From: Rickettsiales bacterium
Lineage (GTDB): Bacteria > Pseudomonadota > Alphaproteobacteria > Rickettsiales > Deianiraeaceae
Length of the DNA stretch: 10,701 nucleotides
Reading direction: 5' to 3'
Assembly (NCBI GenBank): GCA_947424985.1
Contig: CANDYN010000031.1
Location: 1-10,701, forward strand
A program made the translations under genes and the position numbers. Numbering within the stretch: position 1 is the first letter of the stretch; every line of letters starts with the position of its first letter. The notes under the pieces were generated by a model. It saw only the letters and a list, made by a program, of their open reading frames with translations, searched no databases and was not told the DNA's origin. Of the stretch, positions 6,201 through 10,701 are shown in pieces.

Positions 6201-8867
6201 AATATATCTATCGATTAAATCTACATTTGATGCATCATCTATAGCATCTTTTAGATATTGAATTCGTGTATTGTCAGAGGACGTAGTAAAGTATTTATCT
6301 CCCGCTGTAACTATTTTTTCTGGACCAGTTTCATAGCTACCATTTGTTTTCATACTAATTGGAAACGCAGTTCCAGAGAAGGATACGACATTCTCATTTC
6401 CTTCTGTGACGTTATATCCATCGCTACCATTTCCAAAATTGCCATAAAGTCTTGTATTGCCGAATTGAGAAAAATCTGCTAGTTCAATTCCCTGTGTAAC
6501 GCAAACTCCATCTGTCCAACCATAGTTAAACCATCTTCCTATGCTGCTATCTATTTTAATTTTCAAGTTACCCTCATTTGAGCAATCACTTGCATCTGCA
6601 CCTCTGGCACATCTTTTATATTGGACGCATTGTGGATATAGATTATTAAAGAAATCAAGCTCAAGTGAACATGATCCATCATTTGATGGACATTGAGTTT
6701 TATTGGTTAAGATTTTCATTTTAATATCTCCCCTTATATCTTCCGAGTCTGAAGTTAGTATTTTACAGTCAGTACCCATAAATGGACCGATGCATATTTT
6801 ATGATTTAATATAAGGCCGCATCTATTTGCATTTTCAGAAATGGTGATGACCGATGCAAGGTCTGCCGATTCCCCTTTGTCGGCCGGAATAGTTAATTTC
6901 ATATTAAAAAATTCAAGCGTTAAATAATTAGCCGATATTCCTTTTGCTTGGCTACTTGAAAAGTTTTGCTTAATTTTACCCTTTGAGTTTGAGTCCGGAC
7001 GTATAAAATATTTATTAACAAGTGGATCTAGATATATGAAGGTTTGAGCCGATGAATCGGTTGCAATTGGGGATCCCATTTTTATTGGTGTTACAGTTTG
7101 TTTGCTAATCGGGTCATATACATATTTTAGTGGTGGTCTTGGCGTTGCACCCAAGAGTTCCATGCTATCTGTACCAATTTCGATCGAATCGCAATCCCCG
7201 TTTTTAATTTTGCTTGATATAGCGTATGCGACAAAAAATTCTTTGTTCATATCTTCATTGTATTCTATTCTCAAACAGATTCTTGCGGGCGCTTCTTCGT
7301 TATCAAAAACAGGAGTACATGTTGCCGTCCCGTCCGTACTTGGCAAGCCATATTTTATTGTTACAGGTTTTGCATCGCCATCTCTTGTTGACCAATCAGA
7401 TTTTGTACTTTGATATGGTGGAGCACTGCCATCATTATATTTTGCAGCCATAGCTCCACCGGGATTGTTATCATGAAACCAGAATCTTACTCTATTTGTT
7501 CCATATTGAATGTATATGGCGGGATTATAAAAATCCCCCCTTGTTTCCTCTCCAAGATCCGCTTCTCCGTAGCATTCACCAGGTATTTGATCATTTTTAA
7601 ATTGGGATACAAAAAGCGGCTTTCCAAAAATATGAGCGGCTGAATAGACAAAAAAAGCACCTTTATTTGCCTTTAGTGGGTCTGCATTGTATGCACTTAT
7701 TTCCTGTGATGATTGTGGTACATTAAAGGCTATTCTTGGAAATGGTCTTGGACCTTGGATTGATTTCATTTTCATGCAGCCTATTCTATTGCTATCTGAC
7801 TCGCTACCTTCATATCCACATACATATATACCCGGTCCATACATTTTTTGAAACGTTTTTAATTTTTCGAATTTACTATCACTTACGGAATTTTTCATAG
7901 AACTTATTAGTGATGCAACCTTGTTAGAATAGTTATCTTTGGGGCCATATCCAACTCCTTTGTCAAAAGATGCTCTTAAGCATTTATTAAGCGCCGTTCT
8001 TCCTTGTTGGTAGCACACAAAACACCCTTTTTGTTTCATTGACAATCCGTTCCAATAGGCACCATTTGCATTTGGTATAAATTTTGTGCCTGCATCACAA
8101 TTTTGCTTCATTTCATCATCTCCAGATACTTTTGAGCATTTACACTCATTTGGATCTTGTGTGCAGTTAAGAAAAAGTTCTCTTGCGGCCTCATAGCAAT
8201 TATTCGCTTCAGAGTATGGTGTATCTAGGTAGTAGTTCTTAACTATCTCTCCCTTCAATCTCATTTGAGAGATACATACATTTTGATCCCCTGTATTGTA
8301 ATAGGGACACTCTCCGCTATATAAATTGAAAGCATATCCAACTCTGTGTCCGCGCGTAGTATCGCCATCACCGCCGCTTGTATCACCCGGATTTATCAAG
8401 CTAAAAGTTTTGAGTGAGGCAATTAACTTCTTATTATCTCTTGGAAACAATACTGTAGTTTGGGATTTTACCGATACAGTTGCACAGTTTTCAGACACAA
8501 GTGCAAAGCACTGCGCCGCACACATTCGTATGGTTGGGGAGGCATCATACGAAGAATATTCAAATTCATCAACCCAGAGAACTCTTTCGCCTGTAATATT
8601 TAAACTATCTATTCTTGTAAATTTTCCACGAAGATCTTCTATGAGGTTTGCAAAGTCTATATCGTCAACAAATTTAGCTAGACCACATTGATCCACTGCA
8701 TCACCTTCATCAAATATCGCCTTTATACCCAGATTCCTATTTCCCGCACTATCGTCTCCAATTTTCTCTATTTTACTTGGCAGAGAGTTATCTGTATATC
8801 CGCTAAACGCCAGAGAGTTGATTTGTATGAAAAAAAAGAGTATTGATGTTAATATTACTTTTCCCAT
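3219..8867 (-). CDS. Giant secreted cysteine-rich protein, 1882 aa, family not recognised
   Basis: I do not recognise this protein. It opens with a classic Sec signal peptide: Met-Gly-Lys, a hydrophobic core at 4-20, and likely cleavage after SLA (18-20) or a residue or two later. No other convincing membrane span follows, so it should be exported to the periplasm or surface. I count about 72 cysteines spread over the whole length, including a CC pair at 1394-1395, which implies many disulfides. Recognisable pieces are a glycine-rich segment (about 951-1145), a duplicated four-cysteine module (1170-1216 and 1235-1282), an acidic, Asn/Gln-rich stretch likely to be linker or helix (about 1400-1450), and a Cys-rich C-terminus ending in IWMIPPI. 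The start is fixed by a TAG codon directly before the ATG; no Shine-Dalgarno is visible. Cys-rich conjugation proteins (TraN type) or the extracytoplasmic N-terminal regions of Rickettsiales VirB6-like proteins (compare VC at 349-350, GC at 363-364, then PRPFP) are possible distant relatives, but this is speculation. Confidence 0.9.
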   Translation of the reverse strand: MGKVILTSILFFFIQINSLAFSGYTDNSLPSKIEKIGDDSAGNRNLGIKAIFDEGDAVDQCGLAKFVDDIDFANLIEDLRGKFTRIDSLNITGERVLWVDEFEYSSYDASPTIRMCAAQCFALVSENCATVSVKSQTTVLFPRDNKKLIASLKTFSLINPGDTSGGDGDTTRGHRVGYAFNLYSGECPYYNTGDQNVCISQMRLKGEIVKNYYLDTPYSEANNCYEAARELFLNCTQDPNECKCSKVSGDDEMKQNCDAGTKFIPNANGAYWNGLSMKQKGCFVCYQQGRTALNKCLRASFDKGVGYGPKDNYSNKVASLISSMKNSVSDSKFEKLKTFQKMYGPGIYVCGYEGSESDSNRIGCMKMKSIQGPRPFPRIAFNVPQSSQEISAYNADPLKANKGAFFVYSAAHIFGKPLFVSQFKNDQIPGECYGEADLGEETRGDFYNPAIYIQYGTNRVRFWFHDNNPGGAMAAKYNDGSAPPYQSTKSDWSTRDGDAKPVTIKYGLPSTDGTATCTPVFDNEEAPARICLRIEYNEDMNKEFFVAYAISSKIKNGDCDSIEIGTDSMELLGATPRPPLKYVYDPISKQTVTPIKMGSPIATDSSAQTFIYLDPLVNKYFIRPDSNSKGKIKQNFSSSQAKGISANYLTLEFFNMKLTIPADKGESADLASVITISENANRCGLILNHKICIGPFMGTDCKILTSDSEDIRGDIKMKILTNKTQCPSNDGSCSLELDFFNNLYPQCVQYKRCARGADASDCSNEGNLKIKIDSSIGRWFNYGWTDGVCVTQGIELADFSQFGNTRLYGNFGNGSDGYNVTEGNENVVSFSGTAFPISMKTNGSYETGPEKIVTAGDKYFTTSSDNTRIQYLKDAIDDASNVDLIDRYIGACDDSCIKSNITVRPKNIDEIGLCAKFDRVNKIEFGGLDGSSSNKYRAGHRYNYYIPKRCDYLEAYVFGAGGKSEQWNSDARLEFKASSITECWGRAYYVAFCYMVGWLPDAPCDGDEEQAKLVRVCTRMLESQAGGGGGYTHAMLDLSAIDSDHLGIVPGKDMSLDLPFYTTWSNRNDFTDYDNIDNWSGSDDRDKYQHSRIFKPVPPSSKQDILFAGRGRQGMPYGKWADGGDAKYTDYFIVQNGYGYKTCPTPPDNVSAPGSPTRKVSMDPLTRAIYPQFADAMDRNSDGNNACYVENEMTTACLYSTAQTNCIVNGQCDSERINFYNQSNPNINSINATTYPNFAAAMNKNRSGKNPKCYIKSDKTSYCKYNLASQSCVLDNTCEEQRKAWGDTDVFDAREKRYKGEGEDGYCYNWSVAEGNGAENSWDIICQLPKKNGNGTLYRSYQAPDDCDTNAFNETFRKHNKQQEQYNCHMVDHTVNGVTTQVQECDTRDTWNWCCAGSTCKNQKQTKEDTASNSNGGDSDLEETQFEQENSNYRDKVKQIKDKWIEMLITSMINLCPAVIKGEAGGSGWPELNGGVIRKDGGGNIASLALTALDSPFKCKNDQCLKDNLKNLEYKMTEEYCYRGNGCDDSNDPIRLPNGTIMPTDDQQEKQQCSKRKSVYDLYSDDTDPDYKNHRKPNSSLGYGGNYGSYANSDSGKKVNIAYNPFISSGGCMIDTSTDTPNGETEQEEDWDDSGDTKGNRESWGGNGFIRLGVPYVQYNALGTMPILGTNGRKVLNKAKGMRDYACVPKCPRAFVEMGDYVCEYSNGDPGRLFESPMETVVNPIKCFDSDGRVHIPPSGVDRTCLFTKCQGLQFFKRYSDLCEDVDIYFGRHFAWGGGFFIDTATKDEYNKYCGSKNLTAGVDYEVTASLDSFEFSLTCDDHGNWRDRNAQPVTYACPKVSNQYMSFLSQNLTNAPVKAQYGVVVGGKACSPFGIWMIPPI
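5022..5360 (-). repeat. Tandem duplication of a four-cysteine module inside the giant protein
   Basis: Unit A (residues 1170-1216, positions 5220-5360) and unit B (residues 1235-1282, positions 5022-5165) both read Y-P-x-F-A-x-A-M, then N and G, then C-Y. Both end with cysteines spaced C-x9-C-x8-C-x5-C and a final Arg. By hand 18 of 47 aligned positions are identical, with a single one-residue insertion in B. The period is about 65 residues. The exact cysteine spacing indicates a small disulfide-bonded domain that duplicated within the gene. I found no third copy. Confidence 0.85.
5433..6017 (-). other. Glycine-rich segment of the giant protein (about residues 951-1145)
   Basis: The segment runs YLEAYVFGAGGK (952-963), a Cys-containing insert with cysteines at 983, 993, 1004 and 1017, AGGGGGYTHAMLDLS (1025-1039), IVPGKDMSLDL (1048-1058) and ILFAGRGRQGMPYGKWADGG (1105-1124). 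A V-x-GAGG start, a GGGGGY block followed by alternating hydrophobics and then a PG turn is typical of glycine-rich beta domains seen in many phage tail-associated and bacterial surface proteins. That match is by pattern only. Confidence 0.45.
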
Positions 8868-8893
8868 CTAATAAGCGTCGCATTGTTGAATAA

Positions 8894-8923
8894 ATTTTAT
8901 GTTATTTATTTTATAAAAGTCAA
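8894..8923 (-). promoter_or_regulatory. Sigma70-type promoter for the giant gene
   Basis: On the minus strand TTGACT (8918-8923) and TAAAAT (8894-8899) stand 18 nt apart, each matching consensus at five of six positions. The RNA start would fall about 20 nt before the ATG at 8867. The DNA just upstream of the -35 on this strand is A-rich (8928-8964), as in an UP element. This is the most convincing promoter in the window. Confidence 0.62.
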
Positions 8924-8966
8924 GATTAATAAAAAAGCTTTACTTTTATTTTTTTGGTTCTTTTTT

Positions 8967-8975
8967 TGGTATATT
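8967..8975 (+). promoter_or_regulatory. Possible extended -10 promoter for the 226-aa gene and murJ
   Basis: TGG followed by TATATT (8970-8975) fits an extended -10 element with no clear -35. The RNA would start only about 7 nt before the ATG at 8989, giving a nearly leaderless message, or would serve one of the downstream in-frame ATGs. The match is weak in such AT-rich DNA. Apart from this and the leftward promoter, the 121-bp divergent gap shows only T-tracts. Confidence 0.3.
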
Positions 8976-8988
8976 TACTTTCAATTTA

Positions 8989-9669
8989 ATGTTTAAAAAA
9001 GCATTTAGTTTTATGAGGAAGCCGCTTGGAACGACCATGTCCGTTGTGGTAAATCCACATAAAACAACAAGGCTTGCGGCGAATTTTATCGCTAATTTTT
9101 TAGTAAAATTTTTATGTTGTGCCTTTGCCCTAGTTACCGTTTTAATTGTTATAAGAGATGGTTTATCAAGGTTTGTACCGGCTTTTAAAAAATCAATAAA
9201 GGTTGTAATTTACAGTGAGAACGGTGATTTCGTTGAGAACATTTTTTCAGATTTTTCAAATAAGAGTTTTAAAATTGACTACAAGATTGTTAAGAGTAAA
9301 GAAGGCTTTATAAGTATTTCAGAAAAAAATGACGTATCAATAGTTTTGGCAAAAGATATTGAATTATTTGAGAAAAATAATATACTTTTTCCTATAAAAA
9401 AGAATGGAGTTTTTTTACGAAATCTTGAGAAGAATTTAGCATTTAACGGAGTTTTTGGAAATTATATATCGCTTTGCAGGGTTGTTAAGTATAGCAAAGA
9501 TGGTATTCGCAATGAAGAACAATGTGTAGGTGATGAATGTAATTTTGTCATCAAAAATCCACCATTGAATTCGATTTTAATTGGACAAAGTGGACTTGCA
9601 AAAGAAGGTGAGCTTAGAGTTGTTACATCTCATATTGCAAATTTCTGTAAAAGTAATAATTACGTATGA
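8989..9669 (+). CDS. Unrecognised single-pass membrane protein, 226 aa, coupled to murJ
   Basis: I do not recognise this family. The N-terminus is strongly basic (Lys3, Lys4, Arg10, Lys11, His24, Lys25, Arg28), followed by one hydrophobic segment at about 36-55 (NFLVKFLCCAFALVTVLIVI). The positive-inside rule then puts residues 60-226 in the periplasm. That part looks like an alternating alpha/beta domain, with a CVGDEC pair (179-184) and further cysteines at 163 and 220 that could form disulfides. Its TGA overlaps the ATG of murJ in ATGA, so the two are very likely co-translated, suggesting a role linked to lipid II export or the cell envelope. That is context only. The first in-frame ATG was chosen; Met9 (9013) and Met17 (9037) are alternatives, and no Shine-Dalgarno favours one. 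The frame is open upstream to a TAA at 8914-8916 but holds no earlier ATG, GTG or TTG. Confidence 0.75.
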   Translation: MFKKAFSFMRKPLGTTMSVVVNPHKTTRLAANFIANFLVKFLCCAFALVTVLIVIRDGLSRFVPAFKKSIKVVIYSENGDFVENIFSDFSNKSFKIDYKIVKSKEGFISISEKNDVSIVLAKDIELFEKNNILFPIKKNGVFLRNLEKNLAFNGVFGNYISLCRVVKYSKDGIRNEEQCVGDECNFVIKNPPLNSILIGQSGLAKEGELRVVTSHIANFCKSNNYV

Positions 9670-10701
9670 GTCTTGTAAAGCACAGCGTAACATTGGTGTT
9701 TTGGACCATTTTATCTCGCGTTACAGGTTTTCTTCGGGATAGCATTATGGCGAAATATCTAGGATCTTCCATGATGAGCGATGTGATTGTTGCAGCGACA
9801 AAGATTCCAAATTCTTTTAGGAGGTTGTTGGGTGAGGGAGCTATGTCTTCAGTGTTTGTTCCGATGTTTTCCAAGCTTTTAGCGGCAAACAGAATCAGAG
9901 AGGCGAGGTTTTTTGCGAGTCAAATTTTTACATATCTTGCAATTTTTTTGATTGTTTTAACGATCATTTGTGAGATTTTCATGCCTGAAATTGTTGGATT
10001 TGTTTCATTTGGATTTAAGAGTAATCCGGCTAAATTTAACTTAACCATTGAGCTTGCGAGAATTAATTTTATATATTTAATCACGATTTGTTTAACATCT
10101 CTTTGTGGTGGGATATTGAATTCGATTGGCAAATTTGCCTTCTTTGCCGCGACTCCAATTGTTTTTAACTTGGGACTGGTTTTGGTATTTTTGTTTGCAA
10201 AAGATTTTGAGAAAATTGGATATTTATATTCATATTCTTGTGTTGCGATAGGCTTTGTTCAGCTTATTTCATTATTTTTAGCTTGTAGGTTTTATAAATT
10301 TAAAATTGGGATTAATATCTCACAAAGAAAAGGGGAATTTGGAATTGGAATGTTTCTTAAAAAAATTGCGAATGGATTTATTGGGTCCGGAATTTATCAG
10401 GTTAATATTTTGGTTGATTCAATCTTCGCAAGCATGTTTGCCGGCGGGGTTTCATATCTCTATTATACCGATAGACTTAGTCAATTACCCCTTACTTTAA
10501 TTGGTGGAACCATGGCGGTTAGCTTGCTTCCAATTTTGAGTAAAAACGTTAAGCTTGGAGACCAAAGAGAGATTAATAAGATTCATAGTCAGTCTATACT
10601 TTTCGCAGTTTTTGCGATAGCTTTGTGTCTTGCGATAATCTTTTCAAGTAGCTTTGAAATGGTTGCATTTGTTTACGGAAGAGGGGAGTTTTTGGATAGT
10701 G
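9666..10701 (+). CDS. murJ: MurJ (MviN) lipid II flippase, N-terminal 345 residues, runs off right edge
   Basis: MurJ is the MOP-superfamily inner-membrane protein that flips lipid II to the periplasmic face for peptidoglycan synthesis. Translation from the ATG at 9666 stays open to the window edge; a complete MurJ is about 510 aa with 14 TM helices. The N-terminal signature SRVTGFLRDSIMAKYLG (17-33), with IPNSFRRLLGEGAMSSVFVP (47-66) and YYTDRLSQLP (266-275), is diagnostic. Functionally important residues known from E. coli MurJ, Arg18, Arg24, Asp39, Arg52 and Arg270, fall at exactly the same numbers here, which also confirms this start codon. The ATG overlaps the preceding gene's stop (ATGA) and has no Shine-Dalgarno of its own, consistent with translational coupling. 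All key residues visible so far are intact, so the organism is expected to make some peptidoglycan. Confidence 0.96.
   Translation, partial: MSLVKHSVTLVFWTILSRVTGFLRDSIMAKYLGSSMMSDVIVAATKIPNSFRRLLGEGAMSSVFVPMFSKLLAANRIREARFFASQIFTYLAIFLIVLTIICEIFMPEIVGFVSFGFKSNPAKFNLTIELARINFIYLITICLTSLCGGILNSIGKFAFFAATPIVFNLGLVLVFLFAKDFEKIGYLYSYSCVAIGFVQLISLFLACRFYKFKIGINISQRKGEFGIGMFLKKIANGFIGSGIYQVNILVDSIFASMFAGGVSYLYYTDRLSQLPLTLIGGTMAVSLLPILSKNVKLGDQREINKIHSQSILFAVFAIALCLAIIFSSSFEMVAFVYGRGEFLDS

Noticed and set aside
8326..8691. Plus-strand open frame of 121 codons within the giant gene
   Set aside because: Antisense to a continuous coding frame with a signal peptide and duplicated domains. This and the other plus-strand frames between 4838 and 8691 look like shadows of that gene.
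3219..8867. Firm identification of the giant protein as TraN or a VirB6-like secretion component
   Set aside because: Cysteine richness and a few C...C...PRPFP-like stretches are suggestive. VirB6 proteins, however, carry a multi-helix membrane domain that is absent here, and I cannot align the protein to TraN. No neighbouring conjugation or type IV secretion gene is present.
9623..10132. Two minus-strand frames across the start of murJ
   Set aside because: They overlap a gene with diagnostic MurJ residues on the plus strand and have no recognisable content.
1..10701. CRISPR arrays, tRNA or rRNA genes, insertion sequences, phage genes
   Set aside because: No regularly spaced repeats, cloverleaf-like segments, transposase motifs or terminal inverted repeats were seen. 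Almost the whole window is covered by five coding genes.

Overview
The window is AT-rich and densely coding, with five genes: three on the minus strand (positions 1 to 8867) and two on the plus strand (8989 to the right edge). The signal-peptide-bearing, cysteine-rich giant protein and the lipid II flippase MurJ point to a bacterium with a periplasm and peptidoglycan. TGG is read as Trp and TGA as stop, so the code is standard. The low GC, lack of Shine-Dalgarno sequences and gene styles suit an AT-rich, possibly host-associated alphaproteobacterium such as a member of Rickettsiales. That placement is inference; no rRNA or other strong phylogenetic marker is present.

Left part: the 5' portion of a dicarboxylate/amino-acid:cation symporter (SLC1/DAACS family) runs off the left edge. 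It carries an unusual N-terminal extension of about 88 residues with two extra hydrophobic segments. A strikingly GC-rich hairpin separates it from a full-length but very divergent MetE-like protein (751 aa). This protein keeps the two-domain architecture and three of the four zinc ligands, but has replacements at the position of the fourth ligand, the proton donor and several folate-contacting residues.

Centre: over half the window is one uninterrupted 1882-aa gene for a secreted, disulfide-rich protein with about 72 cysteines. It has a clean signal peptide, no other convincing membrane segment, a glycine-rich segment, and an internal tandem duplication of a four-cysteine module. I cannot name its family. 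It is the best candidate here for an undescribed surface, adhesion or secretion component.

Right part: a 121-bp AT-rich divergent intergenic region drives the giant gene leftward and, rightward, a two-gene unit. That unit is an unrecognised 226-aa single-pass membrane protein whose stop overlaps the start of murJ (ATGA). MurJ is cut by the right edge after 345 residues, and its key residues fall at exactly the E. coli positions.

Together the genes cover nutrient import (symporter), C1/methionine chemistry (MetE-like), a large extracytoplasmic protein, and cell-wall precursor flipping (MurJ plus its partner). Each minus-strand gene has a candidate sigma70-type promoter of its own just upstream, so they need not form one operon. 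I found no tRNA, rRNA, CRISPR array, insertion sequence or phage gene.
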